Positions 6,080 through 13,522 of a stretch of DNA of 18,195 bases are shown here, in pieces. Made by a program: the position numbers and the translations under genes. Origin of the DNA: an uncultured Pirellulaceae bacterium (GTDB lineage Bacteria; Planctomycetota; Planctomycetia; Pirellulales; Pirellulaceae); contig CAKQWG010000054.1 of the NCBI GenBank assembly GCA_934278005.1, positions 1 to 18,195 on the forward strand, in the 5' to 3' direction. How positions within the stretch are numbered: the first letter of the stretch is position 1; every line of letters starts with the position of its first letter. The notes beneath the pieces are model-generated. The model had not been told where the DNA came from, made no database searches, and worked only from the letters and a program-made list of their open reading frames with translations.

Positions 6080-7840
6080 GTGAATACATCCGCATCGCCT
6101 GCTGCCAAATCTGCTACCCGACGATCTTCTGAACACCCTGCGAGCGCTTCCGAGCAGAATGCATGGGCCGATGAAATCACTCCAGCCGTAGAGCTCTCGC
6201 CGCAGCAAACCTCCGGCGGTCTGCACTTGTCCCCTAGACCCTCCCGCCTGCGATCGGTCTTGCGCGTGGCGGGACAGATCGCTCTAGCACTGGCGGCCGC
6301 CGTGCTACACGGGGTGCCATGGCTGTTGGACAGTTGGTTTTGGTGCGGCTGGTTAGGTATCGCCCTAGGGCTCTATGTAGTGACTCGCCCCGGCTGGATC
6401 GCGTCCTGGTGGATGACTTGGATCTGGGGCACGGTGGCGCTGACTATCGCCTTCCACTGGTCCCCCGACGCGATGGCTTATACGCTGAGCTCAGGCTATG
6501 CACTGGGTCTCGCGGTAGCTTTGCCTTTTCTAATGTGGGACGGACTGCGACTAGCCTTGGGCTACTGGTTGGCCGCACGAGTTACCCGCGATGTGCGCCT
6601 GATATGGATCCCGGCGGCGCTGTTTACTATGACACTCGAATTTGCCATGCCCAGCGTCTTCCCATGGCGGTTGGGCCTAACGCAACTGTCCGTTCCCTGG
6701 CTAGTGCAGCCGGTGTCCATTTTCGGGGCCGGCTGGACGACGCTGATTGCCTTTACCCACGCCGGGCTCATCATCATACTCACCGCGGCCTTACTAGCAC
6801 GCTTTCGCCCCGCCCGAGCGCCGGTGACACAAGCCGATTCAGCCGCACCCATCGGTACCACACCGCCCCGCCGCGCGGTTATCTTCGGAGTCTCGCTGCT
6901 GGTGCTCAACGGACTGTTCGGTAGCTGGTCGCTGTGGATGTGGCAGCAACGCATTGCTGCTGCAGACAAGGTCCGCTTTGCGCTCGTGCAAGTCGACCCA
7001 AGTTACACTTGGAGTACAGAGCATCTGCAAACGCTAACTCGCCAGGTGGCTGGACAAGTAGACATCGTCTGCTGGCCGGAGTCGAGTGGCGGGGACTATG
7101 AACTGGGACTCGATGCACTGGACGATGAAGACGAGGTGTTTACCCGCTCGCGGATGCCCAATCGCGGCATGCAGCCTTGGCCCAAGCCTTCATGCGAACT
7201 GCTGCTCGGCGGCAAGTGTTACGTCGGCGACCCAGAAGAACCCCAGCAAGTGCACGTGACAGCCATGCTGGTCAGTCCGCAGGAACGCATTACTGGGCGG
7301 TATCACAAGCGGTTCTTGATGCCGTTCGGCGAATACGTGCCCGGCGAAGGGACCGTGCCAGGGATGGCCGAACTGTTCGATATGCAAGAGCACGTTGAGC
7401 CAGGTGGCAGCGCCACGCCAATCCGCAGCCAAACTACCAAGGCTCAAATGGGTGCGCTGCTATGTTATGAAGATATGGTGCCACAGGCCACGCTAGAGAT
7501 GACCAACAATCAGGTCAATATTCTTATCTCATTGATCAACGGCTCAGCCTTTGAAAATCCCTACACGCTCACGCAGCATCGCCTGCTGGCCCAGCTCCGC
7601 GCTGTGGAATGCCGCAAGTTTATGTTGCGATGCGCAGCTACCGGCGAGACTTGCAGCATCTCACCCATCGGCGAGATCGTCGATCGCCTGCCCGTACAGC
7701 AAGAGGGAGTGCTGGTGACCCAAGCCGCGCTGCTGCCCGGCACGACTCAATTCACACGCACACCATGGCTCGGCCCTGTGCTAACCTTAGTGAGTCTGAT
7801 CGGCGTGTGCATCGGCTTTACGCGTCGCGTCAACAAGTGA
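6080..7840 (+). CDS. lnt: Apolipoprotein N-acyltransferase
   Basis: Lnt adds the third acyl chain to the N-terminal cysteine of lipoproteins at the inner membrane, the last step of lipoprotein maturation in diderm bacteria. The N-terminal half (residues about 60-295) has several hydrophobic membrane segments; the C-terminal half is a nitrilase-type CN_hydrolase domain. The catalytic triad is intact by position and motif: Glu334 in CWPESS, Lys410 in YHKRFLMPFGEYVP and Cys462 in LLCYEDMVP; the Lys-to-Cys spacing of 52 equals that of E. coli Lnt (335, 387). A final membrane segment closes the protein. At 586 residues it is longer than E. coli Lnt (512) mainly through a polar N-terminal extension of about 55 residues. 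The start is the first possible one after an in-frame stop (GTG at 6080), without a visible ribosome binding site, so the true start may be downstream. Confidence 0.88.
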   Translation: MNTSASPAAKSATRRSSEHPASASEQNAWADEITPAVELSPQQTSGGLHLSPRPSRLRSVLRVAGQIALALAAAVLHGVPWLLDSWFWCGWLGIALGLYVVTRPGWIASWWMTWIWGTVALTIAFHWSPDAMAYTLSSGYALGLAVALPFLMWDGLRLALGYWLAARVTRDVRLIWIPAALFTMTLEFAMPSVFPWRLGLTQLSVPWLVQPVSIFGAGWTTLIAFTHAGLIIILTAALLARFRPARAPVTQADSAAPIGTTPPRRAVIFGVSLLVLNGLFGSWSLWMWQQRIAAADKVRFALVQVDPSYTWSTEHLQTLTRQVAGQVDIVCWPESSGGDYELGLDALDDEDEVFTRSRMPNRGMQPWPKPSCELLLGGKCYVGDPEEPQQVHVTAMLVSPQERITGRYHKRFLMPFGEYVPGEGTVPGMAELFDMQEHVEPGGSATPIRSQTTKAQMGALLCYEDMVPQATLEMTNNQVNILISLINGSAFENPYTLTQHRLLAQLRAVECRKFMLRCAATGETCSISPIGEIVDRLPVQQEGVLVTQAALLPGTTQFTRTPWLGPVLTLVSLIGVCIGFTRRVNK

Positions 7841-8030
7841 ATAGAGCCCGCTGCATACGAATCACTGGCCTGGTCGATGTTCCTGGTTTATGAGACCACG
7901 GGCTCCTATCCCAGAGCAGGCACTGAGTTGACGTCAAACCCCAGGCCTCCGACCCGCATCGAGCCAGGTCTCTAGGACTTAGACCATGAAAGGTCGCCTT
8001 AACTTAAAACGTGGCCGGCTCAGCGGCTCG

Positions 8031-10025
8031 TTAAAATTTCTCTGACGCTTGGCGACGCCGCAAGGCAGAGAGCTCATCGTTCACGGGAGTGCAGTACAAG
8101 GCCACCAGGGCCGCGTCGTGATTCGCGGCGGTGACCGTCACCTCCATCGGGGCAGCCGACACCCGAGGCGCGTCAGCCTGGCGCGACTCGCCTTCTCCGC
8201 TACCTTGCCTGTTCAGGTTCAAGTAGTTAATGACGGCTAGCGCGTCCTGCGGGGTCAGCAGCCCATCGGGATAAGCATCCAAGAATCCGAACATGCCCGA
8301 AATGCTGTCGCCCCCAATGGGCAGCACTCGCGCTTTGCGGGTGTTGATCTCAGTGATAATTGCACTAACGTCTTGGGGCGTGACCAGTCCATCAGCGTTG
8401 ACGTCGACATCGAATTGCGTGTTGTGCCACGGACGATCGGCAGAAAAGTTGACTACAAAAATTTCTATAGTACCGGGTGCGGAGGTTAATCCTTGATCGT
8501 CGGTAACGGTGTAGGTTGCCCGGTGCACACCTCCGTAACCGATGGGCGCCGTGTAAATCAGCGTGTTTCCAGTGAGCGAAAACGCGGGGTGGGTTCCCGG
8601 CGATAGCTTGGCCACGAGCTTGCTCGGGTCGCCGTCGGAGTCGCGATCATTGGCAAGCAGATTGGCGATAGTCGTCGTCGGCGAGAGTGAGCTGGCGTTG
8701 TTTGAGTCGAGTTCGGCGATGGGGGCTGCCGGTGCAGGGGGATCAACGCTCAATTTGTAAGCGCCGTTCTTGGCGCCGCCGCTGCCCAGCACCTGAATAT
8801 AATAGAGCGTATCGCGCTGCAGATTAGCTACGATCTCCGCTCCGTTCGCGGTCGAGGTGGAACTGGCAACTGCAAATCCGCTAGCATTTAAAAGTCTCAG
8901 CTCCAACTTGCCCATGGCTGGCTGAAAGTCGAGGGTAAACTTGGCGGTGCCGGTACCTCGCGAAGTCAGTCGGAAATAATCCACATCGCTGCTTGTATGG
9001 ATGGACAAACCATCCAAAACTTGCTTATTGCCATCAAGCAATGTGGCGGTGCCAAGTGTGTTGTTGGGCTCCAGCCGGTCTGGCGGCGGCAGGCTAGGAT
9101 CGTAGAGGATATTTTTCCAGACGTTGGTGCTGCCGACCGTTACATCACTGAGAATTACGGCATGCTTCATGCCCACGCCTGTGGCAGTCGCGGTATAGGT
9201 ACCCGCCGGCAACGCGACTTGGTAGCCTCCCGCGCCGAGCGACTGAGTGGTAAAAGTCCCCGCCGTGCCACTAAAGACAATCTGCACGTTGCCCAGTCCC
9301 TCGCCAGCTTCGTACCACCTACTGAAGTTGCGGTCTTCAAACACCGCACCCACGACCATCGCTCGAGGGCTCTCGATATTGGCGAATACCTGCGTGGTGA
9401 CTTGTGGGCCGAAGCCACTTCCGGCAAACGGGGTGATGGCCTGTCCGACCTGCTCAAAATCTGAATTGCTAATTGCCATGCGGTGTCCCACATCGCTGCG
9501 CATGCCGTTGGGCCCACCGCGCTCCCAGTCGATCACAAACGCGGCGAAGGTATGCAGTGCCGACTTGCCATAACCAAACACATTCTCGGCAGTGATCTTC
9601 TCGCCTGCCGCAATGCGTAGGTTCACGCCCGCATTAATCAGCGCATTGCGCCGCTCCAGGGAATTCGAGTGGAACTGTTGTGGCGGGCTGGTTGCAAGCA
9701 TCCTCGTATTATGGGCGGCAGCAAAGCTACTGATAGCATCGTTCCATGCCACCGGCGGCACCGGCTGCATACCAGCCAGCTGCGCCTGCAATGCGCTACC
9801 ATTGACCTGTGCGTAATCGAGATCGAGTTGCAGCACCGAATCGCGGGCTATCAAAGGCGACGTGGTAGCGATCAGCCTGGAGAACTCACCCTGCGGATCG
9901 GTCCGGAAGCGATTAACCAACTGCAACAGCTCCTGCTCGCCACCGGTCGGATCGAAGGCCAGCAAGCGTCGATGCTCGAGCGACTCAAATTGCAGAGGAC
10001 GCGAAAGAAGCGGTGTTCGTGGCAT
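8031..10025 (-). CDS. Large exported modular protein: CAP/SCP, PPC-like, cadherin-like and dockerin-like regions
   Basis: Residues 13-23 (FESLEHRRLLA) match the N-terminal motif seen on many large exported planctomycete proteins. A CAP/SCP-like domain spans roughly 28-215: VNRFRTDP, AHNTRM, His119 in QFHSN, Glu147 in TAENVF and His181 in VGHRMAI are in the expected order for the CAP cavity residues. Residues about 218-310 look like a beta-sandwich (PAGTYTATATG). About 315-430 resembles a bacterial pre-peptidase C-terminal (PPC) domain (RLEPNNTLGTAT, DVDYFRLT, YYIQVLG). About 435-530 is a cadherin/Ig-like unit (LLANDRDSDGD, TYTVTDDQG). About 540-605 carries two dockerin-like loops, DVNADGLVTPQDVSAIITEIN and DAYPDGLLTPQDALAVINYLN, which probably bind calcium. 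I infer a cell-surface or secreted adhesive protein; CAP proteins have varied functions. Start ATG at 10025 with GAGAGG upstream. A 39-aa membrane protein gene ends 37 nt before it. Confidence 0.82.
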   Translation of the reverse strand: MPRTPLLSRPLQFESLEHRRLLAFDPTGGEQELLQLVNRFRTDPQGEFSRLIATTSPLIARDSVLQLDLDYAQVNGSALQAQLAGMQPVPPVAWNDAISSFAAAHNTRMLATSPPQQFHSNSLERRNALINAGVNLRIAAGEKITAENVFGYGKSALHTFAAFVIDWERGGPNGMRSDVGHRMAISNSDFEQVGQAITPFAGSGFGPQVTTQVFANIESPRAMVVGAVFEDRNFSRWYEAGEGLGNVQIVFSGTAGTFTTQSLGAGGYQVALPAGTYTATATGVGMKHAVILSDVTVGSTNVWKNILYDPSLPPPDRLEPNNTLGTATLLDGNKQVLDGLSIHTSSDVDYFRLTSRGTGTAKFTLDFQPAMGKLELRLLNASGFAVASSTSTANGAEIVANLQRDTLYYIQVLGSGGAKNGAYKLSVDPPAPAAPIAELDSNNASSLSPTTTIANLLANDRDSDGDPSKLVAKLSPGTHPAFSLTGNTLIYTAPIGYGGVHRATYTVTDDQGLTSAPGTIEIFVVNFSADRPWHNTQFDVDVNADGLVTPQDVSAIITEINTRKARVLPIGGDSISGMFGFLDAYPDGLLTPQDALAVINYLNLNRQGSGEGESRQADAPRVSAAPMEVTVTAANHDAALVALYCTPVNDELSALRRRQASEKF

Positions 10026-10062
10026 GTCAAAATCCCTCTCTTAGCTCTGGGACGGGCGGCCA

Positions 10063-10182
10063 CTACCAGAAACCACCGCCCTGTCGCACGGTGAAGCCGT
10101 CGCGCAGCATCCATACCAGCGCGAAGACGACGAATAGGAAAATTATCAGCAACAAATACTTTAGCAGATCCGTCACGCCCAT
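10063..10182 (-). CDS. 39-aa single-pass membrane microprotein
   Basis: This short frame starts at ATG (10182) and ends at TAG (10063-10065). The protein has one strongly hydrophobic segment, residues 10-26 (LLLIIFLFVVFALVWML), flanked by MGVTDLLKY and a C-terminal RDGFTVRQGGGFW. The compact hydrophobic core with a polar, aromatic-ended tail is typical of genuine membrane microproteins rather than chance translation. GGTGGGTAGG lies just upstream; one in-frame GTG upstream could add a few residues. It precedes the large CAP-domain gene on the same strand by 37 nt, so cotranscription is plausible. I do not recognise a family, and no function can be given. Confidence 0.55.
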   Translation of the reverse strand: MGVTDLLKYLLLIIFLFVVFALVWMLRDGFTVRQGGGFW

Positions 10183-10466
10183 AATCCTACCCACCAACGG
10201 TCTCAAGTCCACCCCCTCAGGAGCTGTTTTTGCCGGCTTTTCCTGATCTGTCGCTGCATACCGCGTCTGGGGGGGCAGAAAAAGGTGCCGCCATGATTAG
10301 GGCAGCGGCAGGCTACGTTCAGCAAGCACCGAGCCCGCAGGCAGCCAAGAAGGGCAACAGCCGGAGACAGTCGAAGCCGGCGCAGAATGTCTTAACGACA
10401 GACATGCGCCACATGACCAACGCATTCTCGCACTGATAGAGGCGAGAATCGAAGCGAAGTCTGCAA
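10183..10466. other. Spacer between rpmG and the 39-aa gene; no convincing gene
   Basis: This 284-nt gap separates the end of the ribosomal cluster from the small membrane gene. It contains the hairpin at 10424-10449 and a run of seven G (10269-10275). Short frames on both strands do not have credible products, and no tRNA fold is apparent. Confidence 0.5.
10424..10449 (-). terminator. Hairpin downstream of rpmG, possible end of the ribosomal transcript
   Basis: ATTCTCGC and GCGAGAAT pair perfectly (8 bp) around a 10-nt loop, starting 17 nt after the L33 stop. No U-run follows on the minus strand, so it may work with Rho or protect the 3' end. Its position after the last ribosomal gene makes it the best candidate for the end of the unit. 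Confidence 0.4.
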
Positions 10467-10631
10467 TTATTTCTTCTTTTCCACGTGCACGGTGTGCTTT
10501 CGCAGCCGCGGGCAGAACTTCATCAGACGCAACTTCTCACCGCCCGTTCTGCGGCGCAGCGTGTAGTTATACTCTCCACTCTCTTCGCAGACTAAGTGGA
10601 TGATTTCCTTCTTCTTCTTGCCCTTGGCCAT
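10467..10631 (-). CDS. rpmG: Large-subunit ribosomal protein bL33
   Basis: This 54-residue basic protein is ribosomal protein L33 of the 50S subunit. The order of motifs fits: a Lys-rich start (MAKGKKKKE), YNYTLRRRTGGEKLRLMKFCPRLRKHTVHVEKKK at the C-terminal side, matching the family pattern NYTTTKNK..PERLELKKYCP.C.KHT. Zinc-binding L33 has two CxxC pairs; here each pair keeps only the first Cys (CEES at residue 15, CPRL at residue 40), so a four-Cys zinc site cannot form. L33 proteins without cysteines, such as E. coli L33, are functional, so the loss is not evidence of decay. It begins at ATG 10631, 50 nt after rplQ on the same strand, and is the last gene of the cluster; rpmG is not usually found at this place. 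Confidence 0.9.
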   Translation of the reverse strand: MAKGKKKKEIIHLVCEESGEYNYTLRRRTGGEKLRLMKFCPRLRKHTVHVEKKK

Positions 10632-10681
10632 GATTTCTACTCGTAAAGTGTTCCGCTGAATGCTACTGGGAGAACAGCACC

Positions 10682-11362
10682 TTAAGTGCTGCTTGAATCA
10701 CTACCTGGGGTGTTAGCTGAGTCGCCGATCGGAGCTGACTCTGTGGCTACAGGCTCGACTGCGGCGGGCTTGTCGCCCTGATCGCCACTATTTTCCTCAG
10801 CCGCAAACTCAGGCTTTTGGCTGCGCGTTACGACCCGGTCATTGCGACCCACGAACTCCAGGATAGCTCGCGGACCTGCATCGCCCAGCCGCGGCGTGGC
10901 CAGACGCATGATACGTGTGTAACCACCGGGGCGATCTTCAAAACGGTGCGCCAAGTCATTGAACAATATCTGCACGGCTTGCTTATCACAGAGGATCTGG
11001 AGCAAGCGCCGGCGAGCAAAAACGGCTGGTGCGATGGCCTCCATCCACTTGGCGTGATTTGGTCCTTCGCGCCACTCTTTCCAAGCGCTCGAATTGCGTT
11101 CAGCAGTCGTTCCAAACTGAGCCGCCGCACGTTCAGCCGCAACACCCTTCTTAGCGATGGTGATGCACTTCTCAACCATCGGACGAACTTCCTTGGCCTT
11201 GGCAACGGTCGTGATAATACGCCCTTTGACCTTGACCGGGTTGACATCAAATTCCGAGTCAGGACGCTCGGTGATGAACAACGCGGATGCCAAATTGCGC
11301 AATAGCGCGCGACGGTGGCTGGGGGCGCGACCTAGGGTTCGACCGTGTCTTCTGTGACGCAT
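10682..11362 (-). CDS. rplQ: Large-subunit ribosomal protein bL17, enlarged form
   Basis: L17 is a 50S protein near the exit-tunnel opening. The N-terminus (MRHRRHGRTLGRAPSHRRALLRNL) and the core motifs (TTVAKAKEVRPMVEKCITIAKK; LFNDLAHRFEDRPGGYTRIMRL; RAILEFVGR) are clear. At 226 residues it is much longer than E. coli L17 (127). The excess comes from an insertion around residues 33-47, a second around 73-116 (WKEWREGPNHAKWMEAIAPA lies within), and an acidic, Ser/Ala/Pro-rich tail from about residue 180 that is probably disordered. It starts at ATG 11362 and follows rpoA, the classical place for rplQ, but a terminator-like element lies in the 60-nt gap. Confidence 0.95.
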   Translation of the reverse strand: MRHRRHGRTLGRAPSHRRALLRNLASALFITERPDSEFDVNPVKVKGRIITTVAKAKEVRPMVEKCITIAKKGVAAERAAAQFGTTAERNSSAWKEWREGPNHAKWMEAIAPAVFARRRLLQILCDKQAVQILFNDLAHRFEDRPGGYTRIMRLATPRLGDAGPRAILEFVGRNDRVVTRSQKPEFAAEENSGDQGDKPAAVEPVATESAPIGDSANTPGSDSSST

Positions 11363-11382
11363 GATAAAATACCGTTAGCAAT

Positions 11383-11404
11383 AAAAAGGCTGTCAGTTGA
11401 CAGC
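11383..11404 (-). terminator. Terminator- or attenuator-like hairpin between rpoA and rplQ
   Basis: Read on the minus strand, GCTGTCA and TGACAGC form a 7-bp stem with a 2-nt centre (in practice a 6-bp stem with a tetraloop), followed after one C by TTTTT. It starts 18 nt after the rpoA stop and lies 20 nt before rplQ. The stem is short, so partial termination that lowers rplQ and rpmG relative to rpoA is more likely than a full stop. Confidence 0.5.
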
Positions 11405-11422
11405 GTGTAAGTTGTGTTCTAT

Positions 11423-12421
11423 TTAACGCAGAGTATGCGTTGAAGGCAGACGCATACCTAGGTGCAAACCTAGCGTGGCCAGTTTGTCACGAACTTCGGT
11501 CAATGTTGTCTCGCCGAAGTTGCGGATCTCGAGCAACTGGTCCTCGTTCCGCTGGACCAGTTCGCGAATAACGTTGATGCCCTCGCTCTCAAGGCAGTTG
11601 CCTGCCCGCACGCTCAGTCGCAAGTCGGCGACTTGCATGTTGAGCTTGGCTTCCAACTGAGCTTCGGCCGATCCGGGACCACCGCGAGCCGTGGCGTGTA
11701 CTTGGCGACCAATTTCGTTGTACTGTACAAACGGGTTGAGGTGCTTGCGGAAGATCTTGGCCGATTCAACCAACGCCATCTCTGGCCCGATCGAACCGTC
11801 GGTCCAAATCTCCAAAGCGAGTTTGTCGTAGTTGGTCTTCTGACCAACCCGAGTTTCTTCGACTTCGTAGCGAACGCGCACCACTGGGCTGAAGACAGCA
11901 TCGATTGGAATGATGCCGATCTCATGGTCACGCGAGCTGTGCTCTGAGGCGGGCACGTAGCCACGACCATTCTCGACAACCATCTCCATCGTGAACGACA
12001 CGTCTTCGGTCAGCGTGGCCAGAATTTGGTGCTTGTTGATGACTTCGACGTCGGCATCGGTCTCGACGTCTGCACCCGAAATCACGCCGGCGGTATTTCG
12101 CTCGACAGTGATAACGCGCGTCGAGTCGCTATGATTCTTAACGATCAACGACTTGACATTGAGCACGATGTCCGTGACATCTTCGAGGATGCCCGGAAGC
12201 GTGGTGAACTCATGTTGCGCGCCGCGGATCTTGATCTGCGTGATGGCGCTACCTTCCAGGCTTGACAGCAACACGCGCCGCAGGCTGTTGCCGACGGTGG
12301 TGCCGAAGCCGCGCTCGAACGGCTCAGCGATGAACTTGCCGTAGGTCGGTGACAAGGTATGGGTGTCGGGATGCACGGCGCTGGGAAGCTCTAGACCGCG
12401 CCATTTGACATGCGTACTCAT
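11423..12421 (-). CDS. rpoA: DNA-directed RNA polymerase alpha subunit
   Basis: Alpha dimerises to start assembly of core RNA polymerase, and its C-terminal domain contacts UP elements and activators. The N-terminal domain shows [22 protein letters not shown] (residues about 35-56), the assembly region. The C-terminal domain (about 252-325) has [16 protein letters not shown], keeping the Arg, Asn and Cys that correspond to E. coli R265, N268 and C269, and ends with LGLHLGMRL. At 332 residues the length is normal. I chose ATG at 12421 because [13 protein letters not shown] fits the family N-terminus; a GTG at 12433 would add MILT. Neither start has a clear ribosome binding site. It directly follows rpsK: rpsD, which usually lies between them, is missing. 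Confidence 0.96.
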   Translation of the reverse strand: MSTHVKWRGLELPSAVHPDTHTLSPTYGKFIAEPFERGFGTTVGNSLRRVLLSSLEGSAITQIKIRGAQHEFTTLPGILEDVTDIVLNVKSLIVKNHSDSTRVITVERNTAGVISGADVETDADVEVINKHQILATLTEDVSFTMEMVVENGRGYVPASEHSSRDHEIGIIPIDAVFSPVVRVRYEVEETRVGQKTNYDKLALEIWTDGSIGPEMALVESAKIFRKHLNPFVQYNEIGRQVHATARGGPGSAEAQLEAKLNMQVADLRLSVRAGNCLESEGINVIRELVQRNEDQLLEIRNFGETTLTEVRDKLATLGLHLGMRLPSTHTLR

Positions 12422-12500
12422 AGTAAGGATCACATATAGCTGGAGTTAGGTTGATCGAAGTGAAGCCCATCCGTGGCTATCAATTGCACCCGGCCCGGGC

Positions 12501-12530
12501 TGTGCAGCTGCGCAAGCCGAGGCCTGCACA
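12501..12530 (-). other. Hairpin directly after rpsK in the rpsK-rpoA gap
   Basis: TGTGCAG and CTGCACA (7 bp, perfect) flank a 16-nt GC-rich loop beginning one base after the rpsK stop. No U-run follows. It sits in the 110-nt gap before rpoA and may stabilise or regulate the downstream message; function is inferred from position only. Confidence 0.35.
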
Positions 12531-12531
12531 G

Positions 12532-12912
12532 TTACACGCGGCGACGCTTGCGCGGGCGGCAACCGTTGTGCGGAATGGGGGTCACATCCTCGATCAATTT
12601 GACCGTCATCCCCGCTGTTTGCAGAGCTGTAATGGCGCTCTCACGGCCGGAGCCTGGGCCCTTGACGCGAACCTCGATCTCCTTCACACCATACTTGGCT
12701 GCCTTCTCGGCGGCTTGTTGGGCGGCAACTTGACCTGCGAACGGCGTGCTCTTGCGACTGCCTTTGAATCCGCACGTACCCGAGCTCGCCCAGCACAAGG
12801 TATCACCCTTGGTATCGGTGATGGTTACCGTTGTGTTGTTGAACGTAGAGCGGATATGCGCTACGGCAACGGTAACATTGCGACGCGCCTTGCGACGTTT
12901 AACTTTCGCCAC
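12532..12912 (-). CDS. rpsK: Small-subunit ribosomal protein uS11
   Basis: S11 lies on the platform of the 30S subunit and helps form the mRNA exit region. The 126-residue protein shows the family sequence throughout: [52 protein letters not shown] and the C-terminal [16 protein letters not shown]. It starts with GTG at 12912, with GAGG 8 nt upstream on the minus strand. It is 83 nt downstream of rpsM, the usual partner. Confidence 0.96.
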   Translation of the reverse strand: MAKVKRRKARRNVTVAVAHIRSTFNNTTVTITDTKGDTLCWASSGTCGFKGSRKSTPFAGQVAAQQAAEKAAKYGVKEIEVRVKGPGSGRESAITALQTAGMTVKLIEDVTPIPHNGCRPRKRRRV

Positions 12913-12995
12913 TTGAAAACCTCTTCAGCCAAAATACTATGAATGTAAATATGTCGTTAGCCAACCCGGTTAGAACACCCGAGTGATCGTGGCGA

Positions 12996-13379
12996 TTAGC
13001 GCAGATCCTTGACGCCCTTTTTACCCGCTACGGTCTTGCGCGGGCCCTTGCGGGTTCGCGCGTTGGTGCGCGTCCGCTGACCGCGGACGGGCAGGCTCAT
13101 GCGGTGCCGCAAACCGCGGTAGCACTTGATCTCACGCAGACGGTTGATGTTTTGAGACATCGAGCGACGCAGTGGGCCTTCGACCGTATAGTCGCGCTCG
13201 AGCATGGTCGACAGACGGCTGAGCTCGTCTTCGTCCAGGTCACGGGCAGGCTTGTCCCCGTCGATATTGTTCTTGACGCATACCTCGCGCGCAACCAGCG
13301 GACCCACTCCGTAGAGATAAGTCAGCGCAATGGTCACCTTTTTGTCGTTGGGTATGTCCACACCGAGTAAACGCGGCAC
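12996..13379 (-). CDS. rpsM: Small-subunit ribosomal protein uS13
   Basis: S13 sits in the 30S head and contacts the P-site tRNA and the 50S bridge. The 127-residue protein has VPRLLGVDIPNDKKVTIALTYLYGVG at its start and the basic tail RGQRTRTNARTRKGPRKTVAGKK. I chose the GTG at 13379: the family begins exactly here (MARIAGVDIP in E. coli) and a strong AAGGAG lies 6 nt upstream; a longer frame up to 13445 would cover that site with a non-conserved extension. It is the first gene after a promoter behind adk, so it probably opens the alpha-type unit rpsM-rpsK-rpoA. Confidence 0.95.
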   Translation of the reverse strand: MPRLLGVDIPNDKKVTIALTYLYGVGPLVAREVCVKNNIDGDKPARDLDEDELSRLSTMLERDYTVEGPLRRSMSQNINRLREIKCYRGLRHRMSLPVRGQRTRTNARTRKGPRKTVAGKKGVKDLR

Positions 13380-13385
13380 GGAGAG

Positions 13386-13391
13386 CTCCTT
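13386..13391 (-). promoter_or_regulatory. Strong Shine-Dalgarno site of rpsM
   Basis: AAGGAG on the minus strand, 6 nt before the GTG at 13379. It is among the clearest ribosome binding sites in the window and decides the rpsM start. Confidence 0.8.
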
Positions 13392-13480
13392 AAAAAATAA
13401 TCGTAAGTTCTTAACTGTACACAGCTTGCGATAAAAGCAGGGCAAGCGAACGCAGGTATTTTAAAATATTGGACCCGCAT

Positions 13481-13508
13481 TTTATAACAACTGGCCACCG
13501 ATTGACAA
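13481..13508 (-). promoter_or_regulatory. Sigma-70-type promoter for the rpsM-rpsK-rpoA unit
   Basis: On the minus strand TTGTCA (13503-13508) and TATAAA (13481-13486) are separated by 16 nt, each one base from consensus. The -35 box starts 15 nt after the adk stop, and the leader to rpsM would be roughly 95 nt, with an AT-rich inverted stretch (ATTTTAAAAT) in it. The position fits an internal promoter splitting spc from alpha genes. Confidence 0.65.
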
Positions 13509-13522
13509 GCCGTAACTAATGT

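Noticed and set aside
7845..7905. Inverted repeat GAGCCCG/CGGGCTC after lnt
   Set aside because: The 47-nt loop and lack of a U-run make a terminator unlikely; kept only as an observation on the lnt/CAP-gene convergent spacer.
10319..10414. 31-aa minus-strand frame with a lipobox-like LAACG near its end
   Set aside because: The stop comes four residues after the supposed lipidated Cys, there is no ribosome binding site, and the sequence lacks a proper signal-peptide order; probably chance.
10230..10436. 68-aa plus-strand frame in the rpmG downstream spacer
   Set aside because: It has no recognisable motif, crosses the terminator-like hairpin, and looks like random translation of GC-rich DNA.
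13380..13445. N-terminal extension of rpsM to an upstream start
   Set aside because: The 22 extra residues match nothing in S13 and contain the strong Shine-Dalgarno site that serves the GTG at 13379.
13380..13522. Possible rpmJ (L36) between adk and rpsM
   Set aside because: No frame gives the short Cys/His-containing basic L36 pattern; the stretch instead holds a promoter and an AT-rich leader.
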